Below, piece by piece: positions 1 through 5,131 of a DNA stretch of 5,162 nt (positions are counted from its first letter, which is position 1; every line of letters starts with the position of its first letter). The position numbers and the translations under genes are program-made. Source of the DNA: Acidimicrobiia bacterium (GTDB lineage: Bacteria > Actinomycetota > Acidimicrobiia > Acidimicrobiales > Poriferisodalaceae); NCBI GenBank assembly GCA_026983855.1, contig JALSTE010000043.1, positions 1-5,162 on the forward strand, written 5' to 3'. The notes under the pieces are model-generated. The model had not been told where the DNA came from and ran no database searches. It saw only the letters and a list, made by a program, of their open reading frames with translations.

Positions 1-438
1 GAAGGCGGAGCGGCATCGGCCAATCCGACCGGCCCCGGCCCGGCCGGAACGACTGCCGCCGGGCGGCCGCTCGGCCCCGAGGCCGGTTCCCTCCAGAGGG
101 TGGTGGAGTCCATCGAGGCCATGTCCCGGCAGCATCCTCCCCGCAGCGTGACCCTGGATTTCGGGGCCATGCACGGCCTCAGGGTGCGTCTCGCCGTTCA
201 CGCCACGGGGGTTCAGGTGACCGTCACCGACGCCGGTGCCGGCGCCAATCGGGTCGAGATGTGGGAACGACAGCTCTCGGACCTGCTGGGGGAGAGGGGC
301 CTGGGGTCCGGGGACCGCGACCAGACCCCTGGAGGGGGAGATCGTGAGCCATCCCGACCCTGGACCCGGCCGGGTGCGGCCCCGGGGTCGCGGGTGAGAC
401 GGGTAAGGGCCCCGCGAACCGACGAGATGCGTCTCTAG
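1..438 (+). CDS. fliK: Flagellar hook-length control protein FliK, C-terminal part (5' end outside window)
   Basis: The frame is open from base 1 to the TAG at 436-438, giving 145 visible residues. FliK is a secreted ruler that sets hook length and, through its C-terminal domain, switches FlhB export specificity from hook to filament subunits. Visible residues 1-40 are Gly/Ala/Pro-rich, like the flexible middle of FliK. Residues 47-101 fit the C-terminal hook-length domain: a strand VTLDF, then HGLRVRLAV (the usual 'LGxVxV' strand), then VQVTVTDAG, then a helix WERQLSDLLGERGL. About 44 further residues form a Pro/Arg-rich basic tail that I cannot match to the family. The call rests on this domain pattern and on flgD and flgE lying directly downstream, the usual position of fliK. 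FliK proteins diverge strongly, so the identification is good but not certain. The stop codon lies within the first AGGAG motif of the following spacer. Confidence 0.8.
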   Translation, partial: EGGAASANPTGPGPAGTTAAGRPLGPEAGSLQRVVESIEAMSRQHPPRSVTLDFGAMHGLRVRLAVHATGVQVTVTDAGAGANRVEMWERQLSDLLGERGLGSGDRDQTPGGGDREPSRPWTRPGAAPGSRVRRVRAPRTDEMRL

Positions 439-540
439 GAGAGTCCGATGCTCAGTTCAGTCACACATTCTCCGGCCATGTTCACATCAGGCGGCCGGAG
501 CCTGGCTCCCAGGAGAGACCGATGATCAGTTCAATCACGC
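437..540 (+). repeat. Imperfect direct repeat of a ribosome site plus start module (437-466 and 511-540)
   Basis: Bases 437-466 and 511-540 match at 26 of 30 positions with an offset of 74 bp. Each copy carries AGGAGAG, a 4-nt spacer (T/A)CCG, an ATG, and codons for Met-Leu/Ile-Ser-Ser-Val/Ile-Thr. The second copy is the true start of flgD. The first copy begins inside the fliK stop codon. The three differences inside codons are Leu/Ile, Val/Ile and a silent Thr change. Homology ends sharply after base 466/540. The match is seen directly; its origin as a local duplication is inferred. Confidence 0.75.
448..525 (+). other. Short ORF (25 codons) overlapping the flgD start by ATGA
   Basis: An ATG at 448, preceded by AGGAG at 437-441, opens a 25-residue frame that ends with TGA at 523-525 and so overlaps the flgD ATG by 4 nt. 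The peptide begins MLSSVT, like FlgD MISSIT, then diverges into a Ser/Arg-rich tail. It could be a translated leader that couples flgD to fliK, or simply the remains of a duplicated flgD start. I do not recognise a product and would not annotate it as a protein gene without expression data. Confidence 0.3.
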
Positions 541-1004
541 CGGGAATCAACACGGGGGAGTCGGCCGGACTGGGGAATCTGGGCACCGACCTCTTCCTCA
601 AGCTCCTGGTCTCCCAGCTTCAGAATCAGAATCCCATGGAGCCCATGGACAGTTCGGCCCTGCTCCAGCAGACCAGCCAGTTCGCCAACGTCGAGGCGGT
701 GCAGAAGATGTCCGCCCTGCAGAGCAGTCTGGCCGGGCTCACCCAGTTCGGGGCCGCCGCCAACATGATCGGCCGGGAGATCACCGCCGATGACGAGGTA
801 CTGGGGAACGTCACCGGGATAGTGAGCGGGGTGCGGGCCACGGATTCCGGACCCGTTCTCGTGGTCGACGGCCGCGAGATCAGTATCGACGACGTGACCA
901 GCGTCTCCACCGTCAACCCCACCGATGGGGAGAGCGGTGCGTCCACCCGCCAACCCGCCGAGGGCGCCGATCCCTCCACCCCGAAGGCCACCGACGGGGG
1001 TTGA
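522..1004 (+). CDS. flgD: Flagellar hook assembly scaffold (cap) protein FlgD, short form
   Basis: FlgD forms the cap at the tip of the growing hook and guides polymerisation of FlgE; it is exported by the flagellar type III apparatus and is not kept in the finished hook. The 160-residue product shows the family signature at residues 25-61 (FLKLLVSQLQNQNPMEP, then SSALLQQTSQFANVEAV). NMIGREI at 81-87 leads into a small beta domain at about 95-130 (VTGIVSGV, PVLVVDG, ISIDDVTSV), the tudor-like FlgD segment. The C-terminal 30 residues are polar and low complexity. At 160 aa it lacks the larger Ig-like insert of enterobacterial FlgD (about 230 aa) and resembles the compact Gram-positive forms. 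The start is set by AGGAG at 511-515, six bases before the ATG. The stop follows a G5 run at 996-1000, and the +1 frame beyond it stays open to flgE (see findings). Confidence 0.93.
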   Translation: MISSITPGINTGESAGLGNLGTDLFLKLLVSQLQNQNPMEPMDSSALLQQTSQFANVEAVQKMSALQSSLAGLTQFGAAANMIGREITADDEVLGNVTGIVSGVRATDSGPVLVVDGREISIDDVTSVSTVNPTDGESGASTRQPAEGADPSTPKATDGG

Positions 1005-1050
1005 TGTCGCCGGCGCCTCACCCGAATTCGATCCACCGGGTCCGGTCGTC

Positions 1051-1125
1051 ATGAGCTCGACCGGCCCCAACCCAATCACCACAACCACAACCACGGTCCC
1101 AACCGGGAGGAAAACCCACCCATGA
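1051..1125 (+). other. Short ORF (24 codons) in the flgD-flgE spacer with a poly-Thr tract
   Basis: An ATG at 1051 opens a 24-residue frame containing PITTTTTTVP and ending with TGA at 1123-1125, a 4-nt ATGA overlap with flgE. No convincing ribosome site lies upstream. A preceding 16-codon frame (1004-1054) starts on the flgD stop as TGATG and overlaps this one as ATGA. The same frame as 1051-1125 is also the +1 frame of flgD past its stop. It may be chance, a coupling relay, or a detached FlgD tail. The Thr tract resembles the FliL linker in this window. Confidence 0.25.
1105..1110 (+). promoter_or_regulatory. Probable ribosome binding site of flgE (GGGAGG)
   Basis: GGGAGG lies 11 bases before the ATG at 1122 and 14 before the second in-frame ATG at 1125. 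The spacing is already long for the first ATG, so 1122 is the better start and the protein begins Met-Met. Confidence 0.6.
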
Positions 1126-2348
1126 TGCGTTCAATGTTCGCCGGAGTATCCGGTCTGCGTACCCACCAGACGATGATGGATGTCGTCGGCAACAACATCG
1201 CCAACGTCAACACCCCGGGGTTCAAGGCCAGCGCGGTCACCTTCGCCGAGACCATCTCCCAGGTGCTGAGGGGCGCCAGCGGCTCGTCCTCCGAGCGGGC
1301 GGGTCTCAACCCGGCCCAGATCGGACTCGGTGTGAAGGTCGGAGCGATTGACGGGGTGTTCACCCAGGGGGCCAGCCAGGTGACCGGCCGCAACACCGAC
1401 GTGGCGGTTCAGGGTGACGGGTTCTTCGTGGTCAACGCCGGTGGCAACCGCATGTACACCCGGGCCGGATCGTTCACCTTTGACGAGCGCGGCACCCTCA
1501 CCGGGGCGGGGGGCATCGAGGTTCAGGGTTGGGTGGCCAGCAGTACCGGGGTGGTGGACACGAACCAACCCATCAGCAGCCTTCGGATACCGGTGGGTCA
1601 GGTCATCGAGCCCAAGGAGACCCAGGTGGTCGAGGTGGGGGGGAGCCTCTCGGCCGAGACCCCGGTGGGTGGCCAGGCGGTGGCCTCGATCCTGGTGTTC
1701 GACTCCCTGGGGAACTCCCACGAGGCCAGCTTCATCTTCACCAACCAGGCGGTCAACGACTGGTCCGTGTCGGCGAGCATCGACGGCTCCCCGGCGACAA
1801 TGACCCCCTCGTCAATTCAGTTCAACACCGACGGGACCCTGGCCACCCCCGGCCCCCTGACCATCTCGGGATTCACACCCCCCGGGGCCAATCCGCTGTC
1901 CTTCGACGTGGTGATCGACGGACCGCTGTCCCTCGTTCAGTTCGGGGGGCCCTCCACCGTGGAGGCCAGCAACAAGGACGGTCGGGCCATCGGCTATCTG
2001 ACGGGCTACACGATCAGTGACGACGGCTCCATCGACGGCCAGTTCTCCAACGGTGAGAACAAGCTCCTCGGTCGTCTGGCCACCGCCACCTTCAGTAATC
2101 CCGGCGGTCTGGTCCGCAAGGGGGACTCCAACTTCACCGCCTCGGTCAACTCCGGAGAGCCCCTGATCGGGGAACCCGGCACCGGTAACCGGGGACCGAT
2201 CTCGGCCGGGACGCTCGAGATGTCCAACGTGGACCTGGCCCGGGAGTTCACCAACATGATCATCGCCCAACGTGGTTTCCAGGCCAACTCCAGGGTGATC
2301 ACCACGTCCGACGAGATGCTCAACGACCTGGTCAACCTCAAGCGGTAG
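1122..2348 (+). CDS. flgE: Flagellar hook protein FlgE
   Basis: FlgE polymerises into the curved hook, the universal joint between rod and filament, after export through the flagellar type III apparatus under the FlgD cap. The 408-residue product is close to the typical 400 aa. Residues 2-35 are the rod/hook N-terminal helix motif (MFAGVSGL, then VVGNNIANVNTPGFK). VQGDGFFVV at 97-104 is the conserved D1 strand, followed by YTRAGSFTFDERG at 112-124. Residues about 160-280 form the variable surface domain, with VFDSLGNSHEASFIF at 192-206. GYTISDDGSIDGQFSNGE at 295-312 and LATATFSNPGGLVRKGDSNF at 319-338 are typical of the FlgE C-terminal half. Residues 361-408 (TLEMSNVDLAREFTNMI, IAQRGFQANSRVI, then LVNLKR) are the C-terminal coiled-coil segment. 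The length and variable domain favour FlgE over the distal rod protein FlgG. The protein has no cysteine. Confidence 0.96.
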   Translation: MMRSMFAGVSGLRTHQTMMDVVGNNIANVNTPGFKASAVTFAETISQVLRGASGSSSERAGLNPAQIGLGVKVGAIDGVFTQGASQVTGRNTDVAVQGDGFFVVNAGGNRMYTRAGSFTFDERGTLTGAGGIEVQGWVASSTGVVDTNQPISSLRIPVGQVIEPKETQVVEVGGSLSAETPVGGQAVASILVFDSLGNSHEASFIFTNQAVNDWSVSASIDGSPATMTPSSIQFNTDGTLATPGPLTISGFTPPGANPLSFDVVIDGPLSLVQFGGPSTVEASNKDGRAIGYLTGYTISDDGSIDGQFSNGENKLLGRLATATFSNPGGLVRKGDSNFTASVNSGEPLIGEPGTGNRGPISAGTLEMSNVDLAREFTNMIIAQRGFQANSRVITTSDEMLNDLVNLKR

Positions 2349-2435
2349 TAACCCCTTGTAACCACTGTGAGTGGTGAAACTTACCCATCAACCCCGGACA
2401 ACCTCTTAACACAGGGGTAGGAGAGACGACGGACC
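2349..2435 (+). promoter_or_regulatory. AT-richer spacer with inverted and direct repeats between flgE and flbD
   Basis: Bases 2349-2420 are 50% G+C by hand count, against about 67% in a coding line. A perfect 6-bp inverted repeat, ACCACT (2361-2366) and AGTGGT (2370-2375), flanks GTG. GTAACC occurs at 2348-2353 and again at 2358-2363, exactly 10 bp apart. ACCCCT (2351-2356) can pair with AGGGGT (2413-2418) around the small hairpin. No T-run follows, so an intrinsic terminator is not supported. TTGTAA at 2356 is only -35-like, with no good -10 at the expected distance. A promoter, operator or RNA element is plausible but unproven. Confidence 0.35.
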
Positions 2436-2480
2436 ATGCAGCCGAGTTCACAACGCGCACACATGGAGGTGTCCCGGTGA
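2436..2480 (+). other. Short ORF (14 codons) overlapping the flbD start by GTGA
   Basis: An ATG at 2436, with AGGAG at 2419-2423 (12 bases upstream, long), opens a 14-residue frame ending with TGA at 2478-2480. This overlaps the flbD GTG by 4 nt. The flbD ribosome site lies inside this frame. It could be a coupling leader or chance; the peptide is too short to recognise. Confidence 0.2.
2465..2469 (+). promoter_or_regulatory. Ribosome binding site of flbD (GGAGG)
   Basis: GGAGG sits 7 bases before the GTG at 2477. This decides the GTG start, which also gives the canonical FlbD N-terminus MILVHRL. Confidence 0.8.
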
Positions 2481-2728
2481 TCCTCGTGCATCGCCTCAAG
2501 GGCGAGCCGCTTTATCTCAACGCCGACCTGATCGAGTTCGTCGAGTCGACACCCGACACGGTCATAACCCTCGTCGATGGTCGCAAGATGGTCGTGGCCG
2601 AGTCGCCGCAGGAGGTGGTGGATCGCTCACGATTGTTCCGGGCCTCGGTCATCGTGGCCTCCGATGAACTGAAGGGCAGCGGCGCCGCCGGAACCCTCCT
2701 GACCCTTCTGCCGGGAAGTGAGGGCTAG
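2477..2728 (+). CDS. flbD: Small flagellar protein FlbD / SwrD (motor power factor)
   Basis: The 83-residue product fits the FlbD family. It begins MILVHRLKGEPLYLNADLIE (family: MIxVTRLNG, then LNxDLIE), followed by VESTPDTVITLVDGRK at 22-37 and VVAESPQEVVDR at 39-50. The body is about 60-65 residues, with a short Gly/Leu-rich tail. It has no signal peptide or membrane segment, so it is expected in the cytoplasm. In Bacillus subtilis the homologue SwrD raises motor torque in concert with MotAB, which agrees with motA starting 3 bp after this gene. The family has no known catalytic function. This family is unrelated to the Caulobacter transcription factor that shares the name FlbD. Confidence 0.92.
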   Translation: MILVHRLKGEPLYLNADLIEFVESTPDTVITLVDGRKMVVAESPQEVVDRSRLFRASVIVASDELKGSGAAGTLLTLLPGSEG

Positions 2729-2731
2729 TCC

Positions 2732-3514
2732 GTGGATCCACTGACGATGGCCGGTCTGGGCCTGGTGTTCGTGGCCGTGATCGTGTCGACGCTCATGGAC
2801 GGCAACAGCTTCGGTCCCCTGATCGGCCCCTCGTCCTTCGTGCTGGTGCTCTTCGGAGCCGTGGGGGCGGTGTTCGCCGGCTACCGAATGGACGACGCCA
2901 AGAGATTCCCCAAGGGCTTCATCGTGGCCTTCACCGGGGCCCCGCCGGATCCCGACTCGGTGATCACGACCCTGATGAACTTCGCCGAGGCGGCCCGCCG
3001 GGACGGGATCCTGGCCCTGGAGGCCGGGCTGGAGGAGCTCGACGACCAGTTCATGAAGTCCGGACTGCAGATGGTCGTGGACGGGTTGGAGGGTGAGGAC
3101 GTCCGCGACGTCATGGAAGCCGAGATCGGGGCCATGGAGGCCCGCCACGAGAGCCTGATCGGCATGTACAAGAAGCTGGTGGAGTACGCCCCGACCCTGG
3201 GGATGATCGGAACCGTCATCGGTCTCATCAACATCCTGGGCAACCTGGCGGATCCGAGCGCCCTCGGTACCGGCATGGCCCTGGCCCTTCTCACCACCCT
3301 GTACGGCGTGTTCTTCGCCAACATCCTGTTCGGTCCGGTGGCCGCCAAGCTGGAGACGCTCAACGCCATGGAGGTCGCCTCCCGCGAGCTGACCGTGGAG
3401 GGCATTCTGGCCATTCGGGAGGGCTCCAGTCCCCGCCACCTGGTGGAGAGGCTCGAGGCCTACATAGAGCCCGAACTCCGTGTCGGTTCCAAGGCTCGAC
3501 TCGAGGCCGCGTAG
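2732..3514 (+). CDS. motA: Flagellar motor stator protein MotA
   Basis: MotA is the four-helix membrane subunit that, with MotB, forms the ion-driven stator and pushes on FliG. The 260 residues show membrane segments at about 4-21, 34-51, 152-171 and 182-203. A large cytoplasmic loop lies between segments 2 and 3, as in the family. In RRDGILALE, R89 and E97 align with E. coli R90 and E98, the charged residues that contact FliG. P154 in APTLGMIGTVIGL and P202 in NILFGPVAAKLE match the functional prolines P173 and P222. At 260 aa it is the shorter Gram-positive type. The GTG start at 2732 has AGGG at 2721-2724 upstream; an ATG at 2747 would cut the first helix. The gene begins 3 bp after flbD and shares one base with motB (TAGTG), so translation of the stator pair is probably coupled. 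Confidence 0.96.
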   Translation: MDPLTMAGLGLVFVAVIVSTLMDGNSFGPLIGPSSFVLVLFGAVGAVFAGYRMDDAKRFPKGFIVAFTGAPPDPDSVITTLMNFAEAARRDGILALEAGLEELDDQFMKSGLQMVVDGLEGEDVRDVMEAEIGAMEARHESLIGMYKKLVEYAPTLGMIGTVIGLINILGNLADPSALGTGMALALLTTLYGVFFANILFGPVAAKLETLNAMEVASRELTVEGILAIREGSSPRHLVERLEAYIEPELRVGSKARLEAA

Positions 3515-4506
3515 TGGCCCGGGAGAAGAAGGTCGTATGTGAGGAGGGCGCACCGCGGTTCCTGACCACCTACGCCGACATAGTCACCCTCCTGATGGCC
3601 TTCTTCGTCCTCCTGTTCGCCATCAGCTCCGTGGACGAGAAGAAGTTCCTCACCCTGCTCAAGGGCCTGGAGGCCGACTTCGGCAACACCGCCTATCAGG
3701 ACTTCATCATCAAGGGTGGACTGACCATCAGCGGGGCCAACCAGCCGGCGGGATCCCTCATACCGGTCCCCGGGGGATCCCTCACCATCCCCGTCTCCCA
3801 GGACTCGCAGGACGCCAAGGACCTCGAGGAACTGAGCCGGCTCTACGCCCTCGCCGAGGCCCTCGACCCGAATCCGGATGCCTCCGGTAAGCCCGATGCC
3901 TCGGGAACCACCCGCATCCTCGATCTCTCCCAACTCACCGACGTGCAGGACGCCCTGTCGCAGGTGGCGGCCCGGGAGGGTCTCTCCGACGCCGTCAGCT
4001 TCCGCCTCGAGGGCCGGGGTCTGGTCGTGGTCCTCTCCACCGACGACATCCTGTTTCAGAGTGGTTCGGCCGAACTGAGTCCGGGCCGGGGCACCGATCT
4101 GCTCGAGGCCATGGCCCGGGTCCTGGCCACCTTCGACAACCCCATCCTGGTGGAGGGTCACACCGACAATCAGCCCCTGCACGGCAGCTACACCAACTGG
4201 AACCTCTCCGTGGACCGGGCGGTGGCGGTGGTACGCAAGTTCGAGGAGCAGTTCGGGATTCCGGCCCGTCGCCTGGTGGCCAGTGGTTACGCCGATCAGC
4301 GACCGATCGCCGACAATTCCACCGAGGAGGGACGGGCCCGCAATCGCCGGGTGGAGTTGGTGATCGCGGTCAGTGACCTGCTCTCCGAGCAGCAGGTCGC
4401 CGACCTGTCCGCCGCCGCCGGATCCGATCCCGACCCTCCGTCGGCCACCCCCGACGCCCCATCCGCCGCTGAGGCACCGGCGCCCGATGAGGTGGCCGCG
4501 GGATAG
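3514..4506 (+). CDS. motB: Flagellar motor stator protein MotB
   Basis: MotB is the stator subunit that carries the ion-binding aspartate and anchors the stator to peptidoglycan. The 330-residue product has a short cytoplasmic N-terminus and one membrane helix at about 21-39, with the ion-binding D22 in TYADIVTLLMAFFVLLF. A periplasmic linker follows at about 45-165, then an OmpA-like peptidoglycan-binding domain at about 175-285. That domain shows VEGHTDN (213-219), NWNLSVDRA (228-236) and GRARNRRVELVI (273-284). Position 29 is Ala as in E. coli MotB A39, not Cys as in PomB, which favours proton coupling; this is inference. The linker has two small internal duplications (about 80-94 and 121-132). 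The last 40 or so residues are Pro/Ala/Asp-rich and fall outside the domain. The GTG start overlaps the motA stop by one base, with GAGG at 3503-3506. Confidence 0.96.
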   Translation: MAREKKVVCEEGAPRFLTTYADIVTLLMAFFVLLFAISSVDEKKFLTLLKGLEADFGNTAYQDFIIKGGLTISGANQPAGSLIPVPGGSLTIPVSQDSQDAKDLEELSRLYALAEALDPNPDASGKPDASGTTRILDLSQLTDVQDALSQVAAREGLSDAVSFRLEGRGLVVVLSTDDILFQSGSAELSPGRGTDLLEAMARVLATFDNPILVEGHTDNQPLHGSYTNWNLSVDRAVAVVRKFEEQFGIPARRLVASGYADQRPIADNSTEEGRARNRRVELVIAVSDLLSEQQVADLSAAAGSDPDPPSATPDAPSAAEAPAPDEVAAG

Positions 4507-4538
4507 CCGACGGGAGCGTCAGTTGAACCAAGGAATCA

Positions 4539-4561
4539 GGCCCGGGTACTCAACCCGGGCC
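4539..4561 (+). other. Perfect 9-bp GC-rich hairpin in the motB-fliL spacer
   Basis: GGCCCGGGT (4539-4547) and ACCCGGGCC (4553-4561) are perfect inverted copies around the 5-nt loop ACTCA. It begins 32 bp after the motB stop. The stem is strong, but the next bases are GGGGGCAG with no T-run, so it lacks the tail of an intrinsic terminator. It may stabilise or pause the transcript, or mark a processing point between the stator genes and fliL. On the minus strand the following bases are only slightly T-rich, and no minus-strand gene needs a terminator here. Confidence 0.6.
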
Positions 4562-4607
4562 GGGGGCAGACGACCGACAACACCAGGGACGGGACCTTCC
4601 CCCCGAC

Positions 4608-4612
4608 GGAGG
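4608..4612 (+). promoter_or_regulatory. Ribosome binding site of fliL (GGAGG, followed by ATC)
   Basis: GGAGGATC resembles the full anti-16S complement and lies 9 bases before the ATG at 4622. No ATG occurs elsewhere in the 115-bp spacer. Confidence 0.8.
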
Positions 4613-4621
4613 ATCTGAGAG

Positions 4622-5131
4622 ATGGCGAAGAAGGACGACAAGAAGTCCAAGAAGAAGGACGACGACAAGGGCGAGGACTCCGGCGGGGACAAGAAGAAGC
4701 TCGTGATCGTGGCCGTGGTCGTCCTGGCCATCTCGTACTTCATGTTCGGTCGGGGTGGCGGAGGGGCGGAGGGCGCCACGACCACCACCACGACCATCCC
4801 CATCTCCGAAGAGGCCGAGGGAGCGGTTCTCGACGTCGGCAGCCTCACCGTGAACCTGCCCGGGGAGCCGGTGCACTTCGCCCGGGTGTCGGTCGCCGTG
4901 GTGCTGGTGGAGGGCACCGACCCCCTCGTCGTCGAGGGCAAGTTCCCCCTGTTGTTGGACGCCACCCTCACCGAGATGGCCAAGACCGACGCCGACACCC
5001 TCCGGACGGTCGAGGGCCAGGATGCCCTGCGCAAGGCCCTGAGTGAGAAGGCCCGCGAGATCTACAACGACGAGGAGGAGGGTGTTCGACTCGTCAAACG
5101 GGTCGTGCTGACCGAGCTGCTGATCCAGTAG
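4622..5131 (+). CDS. fliL: Flagellar basal body-associated protein FliL
   Basis: FliL is a single-pass inner-membrane protein that surrounds or supports the MotAB stator and helps torque and motor stability. The 169 residues begin with a very Lys/Asp-rich cytoplasmic stretch (1-26), followed by a membrane helix at about 27-42 (LVIVAVVVLAISYFMF). A Gly-rich segment leads to a Thr6-Ile-Pro linker (53-60). The periplasmic domain at about 68-169 has GSLTVNLPGE (family: 'vNLa'), RVSVAVVLVEG, a central helix PLLLDATLTEMAK, DALRKALSEKAREIYN, and ends VLTELLIQ, matching the family's terminal 'FTxFxIQ'. Sequence identity within this family is low, but the layout and the position after motAB make the call firm. 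The gene ends TAG at 5129-5131, where GTG of the next frame begins. Confidence 0.93.
   Translation: MAKKDDKKSKKKDDDKGEDSGGDKKKLVIVAVVVLAISYFMFGRGGGGAEGATTTTTTIPISEEAEGAVLDVGSLTVNLPGEPVHFARVSVAVVLVEGTDPLVVEGKFPLLLDATLTEMAKTDADTLRTVEGQDALRKALSEKAREIYNDEEEGVRLVKRVVLTELLIQ

Noticed and set aside
344..397. GTG with a good GGAGG-like site upstream inside the fliK tail
   Set aside because: The frame closes after 17 codons and does not reach or overlap a gene start, so it looks like chance in G-rich DNA.
531..1094. Long reverse-strand open frame opposite flgD (187 codons)
   Set aside because: It is antisense to a well-supported gene, Gly/Val/His-rich and low complexity, with no family motif; such frames are expected opposite GC-rich genes.
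925..1125. A separate 66-codon gene starting inside flgD
   Set aside because: Its first part overlaps flgD out of frame and has no ribosome site. Only the part after the flgD stop is of interest, and it is treated as a possible FlgD extension.
2356..2384. Sigma-70-type promoter (TTGTAA with ACTTAC 17 bp later)
   Set aside because: The -10 candidate is poor and overlaps nothing conserved; no sigma-28 pattern was found either, so no promoter is called.
2627..3553. Very long reverse-strand open frame opposite motA (308 codons)
   Set aside because: Its His/Gly/Gln-rich composition is the typical mirror of GC-rich coding DNA, and motA on the + strand has all family residues.
3460..4182. Reverse-strand open frame opposite motB (240 codons)
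   Set aside because: It shadows motB, has no recognisable domain and conflicts with a firm + strand gene.
4539..4561. Intrinsic terminator after motB
   Set aside because: The stem is strong but no T-run follows, and fliL lies just downstream in the same direction, so it is listed only as a hairpin.
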